Shown piece by piece: positions 1-8,214 of a stretch of DNA of 64,000 nucleotides (positions within the stretch are counted from its first letter, which is position 1; each line of letters starts with the position of its first letter). The notes beneath the pieces are model-generated. The model saw only the letters and a program-made list of their open reading frames with translations, did not search any database and had not been told where the DNA came from. A program made the position numbers and the translations under genes. The DNA comes from Acidiphilium sp. C61 (GTDB taxonomy: Bacteria > Pseudomonadota > Alphaproteobacteria > Acetobacterales > Acetobacteraceae), in NCBI RefSeq assembly GCF_902712915.1, contig NZ_CACTIA010000004.1, positions 186,001 to 250,000 of the forward strand, in the 5' to 3' direction.

Positions 1-2279
1 CAGCCCTCTTTCAAAGCGGTGCTCCGGAGGAGGTCAGGGAATCCCTGTGCTGGGATGAGCTGAATGAGTGGGGCGTCTTTGACGACGGAGGTAACCTTCT
101 GGTGGCGGCACTGGCTCACCATGGCCGCCCATTTGCCGTTGAAAGCCGTGCCAAGAGCGAGTGGCAGGCGGTTCCCGGGATCGGATATGACCCTGCCGCG
201 TCGGCAGCCGAATTCGGTGAGCTGATCCGGTCCTGGTTCCCTGAAGCGTTCGCGGCCGGCCCCGGCGTCAGGATGCCAACGTCATCTGATTTCCAGCACC
301 TCTTCTGCGGCATAGTCTCGTTGGCGGACTGGCTGGGATCAACGCAAGCGATCTTCAAGTTCATCCCGGACCTTGATCACGGCTACATGGAGAGAGCCCG
401 TGCGCGGGCACGTCGCGCCATCGCGGAAATCGGGCTTGACCCCACTCGTTACCGTGCCGCCGGCGCGGGGCGGACAGACTTTCCAGCGCTCACTGGCGGC
501 AGACAGCCGCGGCCACAGCAGGTTCTCGTCGGCGAATTTCCCCTCGATGAGCGCCTGCTCATCCTCGAGGCCGAAACGGGCTCCGGGAAGACGGAGTCGG
601 CAATCTGGCGATTTGCCCGCCTGTTCGACGCAGGTCTCGTCGACAGCCTCTATTTTGCGCTGCCGACAAGGGCCGCTGCCATACAGCTGCACCGCCGCGT
701 GAACGATGCGATGCGCCGCCTGTTCCAGGATCGCGGCCCCGAGGCGGTTCTCGTGGTCCCGGGGTACATCAGGTCTGGTGAAGCGGAGGGAAGCAAGCTT
801 CCCGACTGGAAGGTGCGCTGGGATGACGACGGCCGCGTAGATGAGGAACGGCTTGTGGCGCGCTGGGCGGCCGAAAGTGCCAAGCGCTCGCTGGCCGCGG
901 CGATCGCCGTGGGGACAGTTGACCAGGTGATGCTTGCCGGACTCCAGGTAAAGCACGCTCATTTACGCGCAGCAGCGCTCTCGCGCAGCCTTCTCGTCAT
1001 CGACGAGGTGCACGCATCCGACCACTACATGACCGAAATCCAGCGACACCTCCTCAAGATGCATGTCGGCCGAGGCGGGTACGCGATGTTGATGTCAGCC
1101 ACTCTCGGATCGGTCGCTCGCAGCAGGTGGCTTGGACAGCGCATCGAGCCAAGTTTTGAACGGGCAGCAGCCGAGCCCTACCCGGCAGTATGGGGCAAGG
1201 ATAAGGCTGCACCCCATAGTTGCGACCCTCAAGGGGGGCAGAAGCGCGTCTCGATGACGCTTGAGCCAACGATGGATGCAGATGCCTGCGCCCGCATCGC
1301 GATCGAGGCCGCCCGCGCGGGCGCGCGTGTCCTCATAATCCGGAACACTGTCGGGGCAGCGATTGACCTTTTCGATGCCGTCCGCAAGGTCGACGAACCC
1401 CTCCTGCTGAATGCTGCCGGTGGGCCCGCGCTTCACCATAGTCGTTTTGCCCCGGAAGACCGCGCGCTGCTCGACCAGGCTGTCGAAACAGCGCTATCGC
1501 CTGCGACCAGCGACACCGCCGGCGTCATTGTCATCGGCACACAGACGCTCGAGCAAAGCCTTGATATCGACGCCGATATCCTGCTCACAGATCTCTGCCC
1601 GATCGATGTCCTGCTCCAGCGCATCGGCAGGCTACATCGGCACAGGATGGACCGGCCGGCCGGCTTCGGGGTCCCACAGTGCCATGTCATGATGCTGGAG
1701 GACGGCCTCGAAAAGCTGCTCGCGCCAGCGTTCGTCAACGGCCTGGGCGCAATTAAAGGTCGTGGCAGGGACGAGGTATACGGGATCTACATGGACGTGC
1801 CGGCACTCGAGCTGACCCGTCGGCTCGTCGTGGATTATCCCGAATGGGTCATCCCTGAGATGAACCGCTTCCTCGTTGAGAGCGCCACTCACCCCGACCG
1901 GATCACGGCGCTGAATGCTGAACTCGGTCGCGCCTGGTCAACCTATTCGAACACTGTCTACGGCAAGGGCCTGGCAGAGCGCGCAGCGGCACGGGGCCTT
2001 CTGCTCCCGATCGCGCAGCCATTCGCCGAGATAAGGTTCCCGGATGATGAGGCTGGGAGCATCCGCACGCGCCTCGGCGCGGAGGGAGCGCGTGTCACGT
2101 TCACAAAGGCGGTCATGGGACCGTTCGGCGTTGAGATTACTGGCTTCACACTGCCAGCTCACTGGTCGCGCGGTGTCCAGACAGCCGAACCTGTAGAGCC
2201 GGCCATGACGGAGGGCACTATTCGGGTGGACCTCGATGGCGTCGCGTTTGGCTATGATCGGATGGGTATACGAAAGTAA
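1..2279 (+). CDS. cas3: Cas3 HD-nuclease/helicase, 5' end outside window
   Basis: The signature nuclease-helicase of type I CRISPR systems, recruited by Cascade to unwind and degrade target DNA. The frame is open from base 3, so the gene starts before the window and the internal GTG at 102 is not its start. What remains is the end of the HD domain (HHGRP at about 114-131), then an SF2 helicase: Walker A GSGKTE (about 579-596), DEVH box (about 1000), SAT motif (about 1094) and motif VI QRIGRLHRH (about 1618-1644). The stop is at 2277-2279. It is separated from cse1 by 296 bp, unlike the tightly overlapping genes that follow, so the downstream operon probably has its own promoter. Family call is secure; subtype comes from the I-E neighbours. 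Confidence 0.95.
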   Translation, partial: ALFQSGAPEEVRESLCWDELNEWGVFDDGGNLLVAALAHHGRPFAVESRAKSEWQAVPGIGYDPAASAAEFGELIRSWFPEAFAAGPGVRMPTSSDFQHLFCGIVSLADWLGSTQAIFKFIPDLDHGYMERARARARRAIAEIGLDPTRYRAAGAGRTDFPALTGGRQPRPQQVLVGEFPLDERLLILEAETGSGKTESAIWRFARLFDAGLVDSLYFALPTRAAAIQLHRRVNDAMRRLFQDRGPEAVLVVPGYIRSGEAEGSKLPDWKVRWDDDGRVDEERLVARWAAESAKRSLAAAIAVGTVDQVMLAGLQVKHAHLRAAALSRSLLVIDEVHASDHYMTEIQRHLLKMHVGRGGYAMLMSATLGSVARSRWLGQRIEPSFERAAAEPYPAVWGKDKAAPHSCDPQGGQKRVSMTLEPTMDADACARIAIEAARAGARVLIIRNTVGAAIDLFDAVRKVDEPLLLNAAGGPALHHSRFAPEDRALLDQAVETALSPATSDTAGVIVIGTQTLEQSLDIDADILLTDLCPIDVLLQRIGRLHRHRMDRPAGFGVPQCHVMMLEDGLEKLLAPAFVNGLGAIKGRGRDEVYGIYMDVPALELTRRLVVDYPEWVIPEMNRFLVESATHPDRITALNAELGRAWSTYSNTVYGKGLAERAAARGLLLPIAQPFAEIRFPDDEAGSIRTRLGAEGARVTFTKAVMGPFGVEITGFTLPAHWSRGVQTAEPVEPAMTEGTIRVDLDGVAFGYDRMGIRK

Positions 2280-2291
2280 CGAAAATATGTT
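2278..2291 (-). promoter_or_regulatory. Candidate Cascade target site (seed plus AAC PAM)
   Basis: On the minus strand this site reads AAC followed by ATATTTTCGTT. Those 11 nt are identical to the first 11 nt of the pseudo-spacer at 2477-2487, and the match ends at nt 12. AAC sits where a type I PAM would be, and C is also the last base of the array repeat, consistent with the rule known from E. coli that the last repeat base derives from the PAM. The plus strand carries a TATGTT at 2286-2291 that could be a -10 element. Seed match and position are seen; binding and repression are inferred. Confidence 0.6.
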
Positions 2292-2353
2292 TGGTTCGCC
2301 CCGGGAACGTGTTTTAGGCTCCGCGTTGCAATCGTAATTTCCAGGTGGGTGGC

Positions 2354-2572
2354 ATGAAGTTTCTGGGCTCTATCAGCCATTTTGGAGCTCGCCTGGTTTT
2401 GGATCGCATTGATGGATGGCGATGGTCCGTGGCGAGCGCCTCTTTCCCCCGGTGTGATTCGCCCGGGGATAGCCCCATATTTTCGTTCAATCTCGGAGAA
2501 ATGATGGACTCTCCCCCGCACTCGCGGGGCTACAGAACTGCTATCACTGCCAGCGCCGCGGCCTGTGGGTGA
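2354..2572 (+). CDS. Small ORF in the cas3-cse1 gap, possible toxin or leader peptide
   Basis: A 72-codon frame starts at ATG 2354, six bases after AGGTGGG, a plausible ribosome-binding site, and ends 3 bases before cse1. Its 5' part (2354-2441) lies between the putative Cascade target and the degenerate repeats, exactly where a creT toxin gene sits in described CreTA modules. The 3' part runs through the repeat structures and is unlikely to be conserved protein. I recognise no domain. It may be a toxin peptide, a leader peptide for cse1, or chance. The reported archaeal CreT acts as a small RNA, so lack of protein similarity would not exclude that role. Confidence 0.25.
   Translation: MKFLGSISHFGARLVLDRIDGWRWSVASASFPRCDSPGDSPIFSFNLGEMMDSPPHSRGYRTAITASAAACG
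2442..2476 (+). repeat. Degenerate CRISPR repeat 1 (enlarged loop)
   Basis: It aligns with the array repeat as 4 nt, CCCCC, an enlarged 14-nt centre instead of 8, GGGG, then ATAGCCCC. The 6 extra bases enlarge the loop while a 6-bp stem CCCCGG/CCGGGG is kept by paired changes. Stem covariation argues for retained function rather than decay. Confidence 0.7.
2509..2537 (+). repeat. Degenerate CRISPR repeat 2
   Basis: A 29-nt element with the same layout as the array repeat. The stem CCCCGC/GCGGGG is perfect, the loop is ACTC instead of ACGC, and both outer ends have drifted (CTCT at the 5' end, CTACAGAA at the 3' end). As in known crRNA-like regulators the downstream handle is poorly conserved, because it would not form part of the guide. 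Confidence 0.7.
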
Positions 2573-2575
2573 GAG

Positions 2576-4141
2576 ATGCACCATAACCTCCTCACCCACA
2601 GGCTGATCCGCACCACCTCCGGCAGCTTCTCTCTATCAGGTCTCCTCTCCGCCCTTGTCCGCGACGAGGTGGACGGTTTCCCTGCGCTGAGGCCCCACCA
2701 GGGTCCGGCCCTCCACATGTTCCTGGTGCAGCTCGGTGCAATGGCAATGCGACGTGCTGGCCTCGGCGATCCACCCGCAGAGGAGGAGGCGTGGCGTAAA
2801 CTGCTCCGCAGCCTCACGCCTGGCTTTGCCGATGATGAGCCGTGGCATCTCATCGTCGAGGATTGGACGAAGCCGGCCTTCATGCAGCCGCCGGTGCCGG
2901 CGGACATGAAGCTCTCCAACCCGGTGCCCACGCCGGACGCCCTCGACATGCTTATCACGTCGAGAAACCATGATCTGAAGCAGACGATCGCACGGCAGGC
3001 CGAGCCAGAGGACTGGGTCTTCGCCCTGATCTCGCTCCAGACCATGGAGGGTTATGGCGGCAAGGGAAACCAGGGCATCGCGCGGATGAATGGTGGGTCG
3101 TCATCACGACCGTTGCTCTCCCTTGCACCACTCCCCGCGAAAGTGAAGGGGACAACGCTCCGCCTCGGGACTCGCTTCCGGCGCGACGTGATGGTTCTGC
3201 TCCAGACATACGAAGTCCAGCTCGAGCAGAGCGAATACAATGCTGACGACGGCATTGGACTCACCTGGCTGGGGCCCTGGCCCGAAGGCGAGCAGCTGCA
3301 GATCCGCGATCTCGATATCTGGTTCATAGAGGTCTGTCGTCGAATCCGGCTGACCGTCCGGGATGATGGCATCTCGGCAGTTAAGGGCAATTCGGCCGCT
3401 GCCCGGATCAATGCCAGGCAGCTCAACGGCGCCCTGGGTGACCCGTGGGCGCCGGTCCACAAAGTCGACCGGAAAAGCCTTACGCTGGCAGGACGAGATT
3501 TCGATTACAGGATCATCACCGAGCTCCTGTTCTCGGGAGATTGGGAGATCCCGCTGCTTGCCAGGCTGGCGGATGTTGATGTGCGGCAGCCGATGGCTCT
3601 TGTGGCTGAGGCGATCTCGCGAGGGAACAGCAAAACCGAAGGTTTCAAGTCGCGGGTGTTGCCCATCTCCAGCCGCATCGCGCAGGCTTTCGGAACGAGG
3701 CAGGCGGACCTAAATGAGCTGGCCAAAGCCCAAGTCGAGGCAATCAGCAGCTTCGCGAAAGCGCTGGGAAATGCACTCTCACTGCTGGCTGCCAAAGGTG
3801 ATCGAGAACGGCGAAACAAGGACCATTACGGCTTTGCCCGCGCGGCGCAGGACCACTTCACCCGAGCCGCGGACATCATCTTCTTCGATCATCTCTGGGC
3901 GCGGTTTGAGGCACAGGAGAGGGGGCAGGCCGAGCTCGAGATCGAGGAGCGCAGATGGGCCGAGGTGCTGGCCAAACATGCGCGGTCCGCGTTCCGAGAT
4001 GCGCTGCCCACGGTTCCCTGCTCCGGCATCTACCGCGCTCGCGCCGAGGCGAGGGCCGAGCGGGCCTTCGAAGGCGCGATCAGATACCACTTCCCCGACC
4101 TTATCAGCAGAGCGCAGCGGGAGACCGAGCATGCCGGATAG
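2576..4141 (+). CDS. cse1: Cascade large subunit Cse1/CasA (Cas8e)
   Basis: A 521-aa protein, normal for Cse1, the large subunit that reads the PAM and recruits Cas3 in type I-E Cascade. Recognised from its N-terminus (LLTHRLIRTT, then a FPALRPHQ segment), the TKPAFMQPPVP segment near residue 100, the MEGYGGKGNQGIARMNGG block near residues 155-175, and its place at the head of the cse1-cse2-cas7-cas5-cas6e order. Its last codons overlap cse2 by 11 bp, so the two are translationally coupled. It is preceded by the degenerate-repeat unit, which could regulate it. Confidence 0.93.
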   Translation: MHHNLLTHRLIRTTSGSFSLSGLLSALVRDEVDGFPALRPHQGPALHMFLVQLGAMAMRRAGLGDPPAEEEAWRKLLRSLTPGFADDEPWHLIVEDWTKPAFMQPPVPADMKLSNPVPTPDALDMLITSRNHDLKQTIARQAEPEDWVFALISLQTMEGYGGKGNQGIARMNGGSSSRPLLSLAPLPAKVKGTTLRLGTRFRRDVMVLLQTYEVQLEQSEYNADDGIGLTWLGPWPEGEQLQIRDLDIWFIEVCRRIRLTVRDDGISAVKGNSAAARINARQLNGALGDPWAPVHKVDRKSLTLAGRDFDYRIITELLFSGDWEIPLLARLADVDVRQPMALVAEAISRGNSKTEGFKSRVLPISSRIAQAFGTRQADLNELAKAQVEAISSFAKALGNALSLLAAKGDRERRNKDHYGFARAAQDHFTRAADIIFFDHLWARFEAQERGQAELEIEERRWAEVLAKHARSAFRDALPTVPCSGIYRARAEARAERAFEGAIRYHFPDLISRAQRETEHAG

Positions 4142-4721
4142 CCAGCCTCCACCCGATTTCCGCATCAAGGCCGCCAAACTCGCGGAGGAGATGCGGTCGC
4201 TTGGCACAGGCGACCTCGCGGAGTTGCGCCGGATGCAGCGCGGCGCCGCCGGGTGTGCGGCATTCTGGAACCTGGCCGCAAAAAGCGGGTTCATTGACGA
4301 GACCGTGCGGACGGACGACTGGATGCTGATCGTCAAGGTGATGGCGATCCTGACGCCAAAGGGCGAACTGCCCCGGAGCGGGAAGCTTCGAAATTCCCTG
4401 CATGACCCGAAGAAGCGGCTCGGCGCCCTGCTCTGCGACGGGGGCGATCCGGGATGGAACAGCTCCCAACAGCCACTCCTCTCAGAGACCCGCCTTATGC
4501 GCCTCCTTGCCGAAGCCCCGGCTCGCCGCGGCGCTAGTCTCGAGCGGATCGCCAGGCTTCTCGCTGCGAAGCGGAAGACTGATGCCGGGATCGACTGCAC
4601 TGAAATCGCCGCCATGATCCTCTTCCCTAAGAGCACATTCGCAACGCGCGGCATCGCCCGCGATTATTACCGCCGGCTCGATGCCGCGGCTCCAGAGAAA
4701 TCACAGAAGGAGCTTGCCTGA
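4131..4721 (+). CDS. cse2: Cascade small subunit Cse2/CasB
   Basis: A 196-aa all-alpha protein, typical of Cse2, which forms the dimeric belly of Cascade and stabilises the displaced DNA strand. I chose the ATG at 4131, inside the end of cse1 (11-bp overlap), because the frame is open much further upstream only as a shadow of cse1. The family-like features are an N-terminal GDLAELRRMQRG stretch and Arg/Lys-rich helices towards the C-terminus (RRGASLERIARLLAAKRK). The stop overlaps the start of cas7 as ATGA. Confidence 0.9.
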   Translation: MPDSQPPPDFRIKAAKLAEEMRSLGTGDLAELRRMQRGAAGCAAFWNLAAKSGFIDETVRTDDWMLIVKVMAILTPKGELPRSGKLRNSLHDPKKRLGALLCDGGDPGWNSSQQPLLSETRLMRLLAEAPARRGASLERIARLLAAKRKTDAGIDCTEIAAMILFPKSTFATRGIARDYYRRLDAAAPEKSQKELA

Positions 4722-5863
4722 TGAGCGCACCGCGCTTCCTGCAGATCCACACGCTGCACACCTACACATCGGCCTTGCTGAATCGCGACGACACCGGGCT
4801 CGCAAAGCGCCTCCCATATGGTGGCGTGTCGCGCACCCGCATTTCCTCACAATGCCTGAAGCGCCATTGGCGGACGGCCGACGACGACCCGCACTCGCTC
4901 CACAGCATCGACGGCGCGGAACTGGCTTACCGGTCGCGCGAGCTGGTGACCACTCTCGTCATCCAGCCCCTCAGGGACCGGTTTCCCGCCAATGTGGTCG
5001 ACGCGATCGAGCCGGAATTCCAGAAAGCCGTCTACGGAGATAAGGGGGACAAGGGCAAGCGAAGCCGCCAGACCCTGCTGTTCGGCGCGCCCGAGATCGC
5101 GTGGCTGGCGAGCGAAGCGGAGCGACTGGCTGCCAGCTCGGACAGCGCCGCGGCAGCCAAGGCTGCGGTCACCGACTGGGCGAAGACCTTCAAGGACAAC
5201 ATCAAGGCGATGCGCGAGAACAGCGCGTTACCGGGCGGCCTGACCGGGGCGCTGTTCGGGCGCATGGTCACATCCGATGTCTCAGCCAACATCGATGCGC
5301 CGCTTCACGTCGCCCACGCCTTCACTGTGCACGCGGAGGAAGCCGAGGGAGACTACTTCACCGCGGTCGATGATCTGAAGGGGGATGATGACGACAGCGG
5401 CGCCGACACGATCCAGGAAACCGAACTCACATCGGGCCTGTTCTACGGCTACGTGGTGATCGATATGCCGGCGCTCATCCGGAACTGCGGCGGCAATCAA
5501 GACCTGGTCGCCCGGGTCGTCCACAATATCGTCTACCTCATCGCCGAGGTAACCCCCGGGGCCAAACGCGGCTCCACAGCACCGTACGGTCGTGCTGAAT
5601 TAATGCTGATCGAGGCGGGCGATCGGCAGCCACGCAGCCTGGCCGCAGCCTATCGGAAGCCTGTCGATAACGACCTGGATATGGCGGTTTCGGCGCTCGA
5701 TGCTCACCTCACGAAACTTGATCAAGCCTACGAGACGGGTGAGGAGCGGCGCTATCTCGCCCTCGCTGGCACGGATGTGTCCAGTGCGGAACGGGCGTCG
5801 CTGAAAACGCTGGCGGAGTGGGCTGCGTCCCAGGTGAAGGCTGCTTCAGATGCGGATGCCTGA
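4721..5863 (+). CDS. cas7e: Cascade backbone Cas7e (CasC/Cse4)
   Basis: A 380-aa Cas7 of the I-E type, six copies of which coat the crRNA spacer. The start is typical (RFLQIHTLHTYTSALLNRDD, then AKRLPYGGVSRTRISSQCLKR near residues 28-48), matching the family signature in which the backbone begins with a short beta strand and an RxRxSSQ segment. A GLTGALFGRMVTSDVSANIDAPLHVAHAFTVH-like block lies near residues 172-202. It overlaps cse2 by one base and cas5 by 14 bases. Confidence 0.93.
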   Translation: MSAPRFLQIHTLHTYTSALLNRDDTGLAKRLPYGGVSRTRISSQCLKRHWRTADDDPHSLHSIDGAELAYRSRELVTTLVIQPLRDRFPANVVDAIEPEFQKAVYGDKGDKGKRSRQTLLFGAPEIAWLASEAERLAASSDSAAAAKAAVTDWAKTFKDNIKAMRENSALPGGLTGALFGRMVTSDVSANIDAPLHVAHAFTVHAEEAEGDYFTAVDDLKGDDDDSGADTIQETELTSGLFYGYVVIDMPALIRNCGGNQDLVARVVHNIVYLIAEVTPGAKRGSTAPYGRAELMLIEAGDRQPRSLAAAYRKPVDNDLDMAVSALDAHLTKLDQAYETGEERRYLALAGTDVSSAERASLKTLAEWAASQVKAASDADA

Positions 5864-6596
5864 TCATCGCTGGCAGGTCCTCCGGCTCGAGGCGCCACTT
5901 CTGGCCTTCGGGGGGGTGACGATCGACCAGATGGGGGTGACGCGCGACTTCCCGGCCGCCTCGATGCTGACCGGCCTGCTTGCCAATGCGCTGGGCTGGC
6001 AACGGACCGAGTGGGGGAAGCACCAGGCCCTGCAGGACCGCCTCGTATTTGCCTCCCGCTGGGAACGGGGTGGTGATCAAGGCGTGCTTACCGACACGCA
6101 GAATGCCCGCCTTGCCGCGAGCGACAAGGGATGGACGACCTGGGGCAAGCCGGAGGGTCGTGACGGCGCCAGCTATGGTGCTCCACATCGCAGGTTTCGT
6201 GACTATCACCCGGATGCCTGCGTCATCATCACTCTGCGCCTGGATCCGGAAGATGACGAGCCGTCGCTCGGCGACCTCGCCGCGGCGCTGGACAGGCCAG
6301 CCCGTCCGATCTTCATCGGTCGCAAGCCGTGCCTCCCATCCGCTCCGCTGCGGCAACGTGTCGATATCATCGCGCCGACAGCATACGAGGCCCTGCAGAA
6401 GGTGCCAGCCGACGAAGGGTGCCAGCGCGAAGGCATGCGCGCATTATGGCCGTTCGGTGAGGGGCCGGATGATGGCCCCGAAGTTCATCGCGTCATCGAT
6501 CTTCCAGACCTGAGAAACTGGCGTACGGGTCTGCACGGCGGCACGCGTAAGATCGTCGAGGGCATCATCGAGCCGTCGCGGGAAGCGATCGCATGA
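5850..6596 (+). CDS. cas5e: Cascade Cas5e (CasD)
   Basis: A 248-aa Cas5 protein that caps the 5' handle of the crRNA. It shows the N-terminal LRLEAPLLAFGG strand, the PTKSAVLGL-like position occupied by FPAASMLTGLLANALG, a GVLTDTQNARL segment and the GRKPCLPSAPL motif, all usual in Cas5e. ATG 5850 gives a 14-bp overlap with cas7; an ATG two codons later is an alternative. It overlaps cas6e by 4 bp (ATGA). Confidence 0.92.
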   Translation: MRMPDHRWQVLRLEAPLLAFGGVTIDQMGVTRDFPAASMLTGLLANALGWQRTEWGKHQALQDRLVFASRWERGGDQGVLTDTQNARLAASDKGWTTWGKPEGRDGASYGAPHRRFRDYHPDACVIITLRLDPEDDEPSLGDLAAALDRPARPIFIGRKPCLPSAPLRQRVDIIAPTAYEALQKVPADEGCQREGMRALWPFGEGPDDGPEVHRVIDLPDLRNWRTGLHGGTRKIVEGIIEPSREAIA

Positions 6597-7321
6597 CCAC
6601 GCTCCACATGGTCAGTCTGCCGATCGATCTGAAATCGTTCAGGCGCTGGGCAGCACAGCGCAACCTCGCCGCGGATGAGGGCGCCGCTCTCCACCATCTG
6701 CTGGGCGAGACGTTCGGCAAGTCTGCCTTCCAGCCGTTTCGACTGATGGTCGCGCCCAGATCCGCGAGCGCCACGATCTACGCCTATACGCAATCCACTC
6801 GGGATGTCCTTGTGCAGACCGCGCATGAGTTGGCGATGCCGGACGCACTCGCAGTCTGCGACCCCGACCGGATTGCGACGAAAGAGATGCCGGTGACCTG
6901 GGCAAAGGGTAGACGCTTGGCCTTCGACGTCAGGGTGCGGCCGGTGCGCCGTCTACTCAAGCCCGCTGGCGGTTTTTCGAAGGGAGCCGAGGTGGATGCC
7001 TACTGGCTCGATGGAATCCGGGGACAGTCTGAAGGTGACGCATCAAATCCCAGTGGCAGTTCAGGCCGCGAGGCGGCCTACCTCACCTGGCTGATCAAGC
7101 GCATTGGCGAGGCTGCCAATATCTCCAGTGCGCGTATTGTCCGCCTGGAACAATCGGTCGCACTGCGGAATCAACGAACGCAGAACGGACCCGACGTTAC
7201 TTTTCACGGGGAGCTCGAGGTCAAGGAGCCAGAGCTATTTGCTGCTTGCCTCTCGAAAGGGGTTGGGCGTCACGTGGCTTACGGATATGGCATGTTGCTC
7301 CTGCGGCCGAGCAGGCGTTAG
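6593..7321 (+). CDS. cas6e: crRNA endoribonuclease Cas6e (CasE/Cse3)
   Basis: A 242-aa RAMP nuclease that cleaves the pre-crRNA at the base of the repeat hairpin and stays bound to the 3' hairpin. Candidate catalytic histidines are H34/H35 in the ALHHLLGETFG stretch. The C-terminus carries the glycine-rich loop GVGRHVAYGYGMLL of the family. Its expected cleavage leaves the handle AUAGGCCC on array crRNAs and could equally process the degenerate repeats at 2442-2537, which keep the stem. Confidence 0.92.
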   Translation: MTTLHMVSLPIDLKSFRRWAAQRNLAADEGAALHHLLGETFGKSAFQPFRLMVAPRSASATIYAYTQSTRDVLVQTAHELAMPDALAVCDPDRIATKEMPVTWAKGRRLAFDVRVRPVRRLLKPAGGFSKGAEVDAYWLDGIRGQSEGDASNPSGSSGREAAYLTWLIKRIGEAANISSARIVRLEQSVALRNQRTQNGPDVTFHGELEVKEPELFAACLSKGVGRHVAYGYGMLLLRPSRR

Positions 7322-7323
7322 CC

Positions 7324-8214
7324 ATGCTCAGCGGTCGGCTTGGACTCGAGAAAGCTCGAATTCCCCATGCCGACCGACATGGTCTTTTATGGCTCGATCG
7401 CGGCCGGCTGGAGGTTGAAGACGGCTGTCTCCGCTTCGTCACTGCTGGCGGCGGTGATCTTGCAGCAGGAGATTACCAGATCCCGCATCAGGCAATTTCG
7501 ATTGTCCTCCTCGGGCCGGGCTCAAGCGTAACACACGACGCGTTACGCCTACTCGCCCGTCATGGTACGGCCCTCGCCGCGATTGGTGAGGGCGCTGTCC
7601 GATTCTACACGGCACCGCCTCTGATGCCTGATAGTTCAGCCTTGGCGCGTGCGCAGGTCGCGCTATGGGCAGATCCGAAATCTCGTATAGAGGTGGCGCG
7701 CGCGATGTATGCAATCCGTTTTGGCGAGATCGTGCGTACACGTGACATCGAGGTGCTGCGCGGGCAGGAAGGCGCCCGCATCAAGCGCAGCTATCAACTA
7801 GCTGCTGAACGATATGGGATCCCATGGCGTGGCCGGCACTATGACCATGCCAATCCAAGTGTGGGAGATGTTCCGAATCAGGCCCTCAACCATGCCGCGA
7901 GCGCTATGCGAGCGGCATCCTGTGTTGCGGTAGCTGCCCTTGGAGCAATCCCGCAACTGGGATTCGTGCATGAGGATTCTGGGCAAGCCTTCGTGCTCGA
8001 TATTTCCGATCTTTACCGGCACGACATAACCCTCGACATCGCTTTCGGCGCAGCAAGGGAGGCTCTGAAATCAACCGAGTCGGTGGAGCGGCTCGCACGT
8101 AGGCGCGCCGCTATCTTGTTTCGACAGCGAGGCGTCATTCCCTCGATGATCGACAAGATCAAGCTGCTGATTGTCCCCGATCGGATGGAGACAAGAGTGG
8201 AAGGCGTCGACTGA
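7324..8214 (+). CDS. cas1: CRISPR adaptation integrase Cas1e
   Basis: A 296-aa Cas1 that integrates new spacers with Cas2. I start it at ATG 7324, two bases after the cas6e stop; the frame is open upstream but that part is a shadow of cas6e. The family residues are visible: Glu in RGQEGARIKRSYQ, His in LGFVHEDSG and Asp in FVLDISDLYRHD, corresponding to the metal-binding E, H and D of E. coli Cas1. The stop shares one base with the cas2 start. Confidence 0.95.
   Translation: MLSGRLGLEKARIPHADRHGLLWLDRGRLEVEDGCLRFVTAGGGDLAAGDYQIPHQAISIVLLGPGSSVTHDALRLLARHGTALAAIGEGAVRFYTAPPLMPDSSALARAQVALWADPKSRIEVARAMYAIRFGEIVRTRDIEVLRGQEGARIKRSYQLAAERYGIPWRGRHYDHANPSVGDVPNQALNHAASAMRAASCVAVAALGAIPQLGFVHEDSGQAFVLDISDLYRHDITLDIAFGAAREALKSTESVERLARRRAAILFRQRGVIPSMIDKIKLLIVPDRMETRVEGVD

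Larger units (their letters stand above)
2442..2537 (+). ncRNA. CreA/CreR-like guide RNA unit (degenerate mini-CRISPR)
   Basis: Two degenerate copies of the array repeat enclose exactly 32 nt. In both, the Cas6e hairpin is preserved: CCCCGG/CCGGGG in the first (a compensated change from CCCCGC/GCGGGG) and CCCCGC/GCGGGG in the second. The 8-nt handle after the first hairpin is ATAGCCCC, against ATAGGCCC in the array. The GGGG tracts lie at 2465 and 2526, exactly 61 nt apart, the same period as the array. Cas6e could therefore release a crRNA-like guide whose seed matches 2278-2288. Known analogues are CreA antitoxin RNAs and Cas-regulating RNAs, which use partial complementarity to repress a promoter without cleavage. 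Confidence 0.65.
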
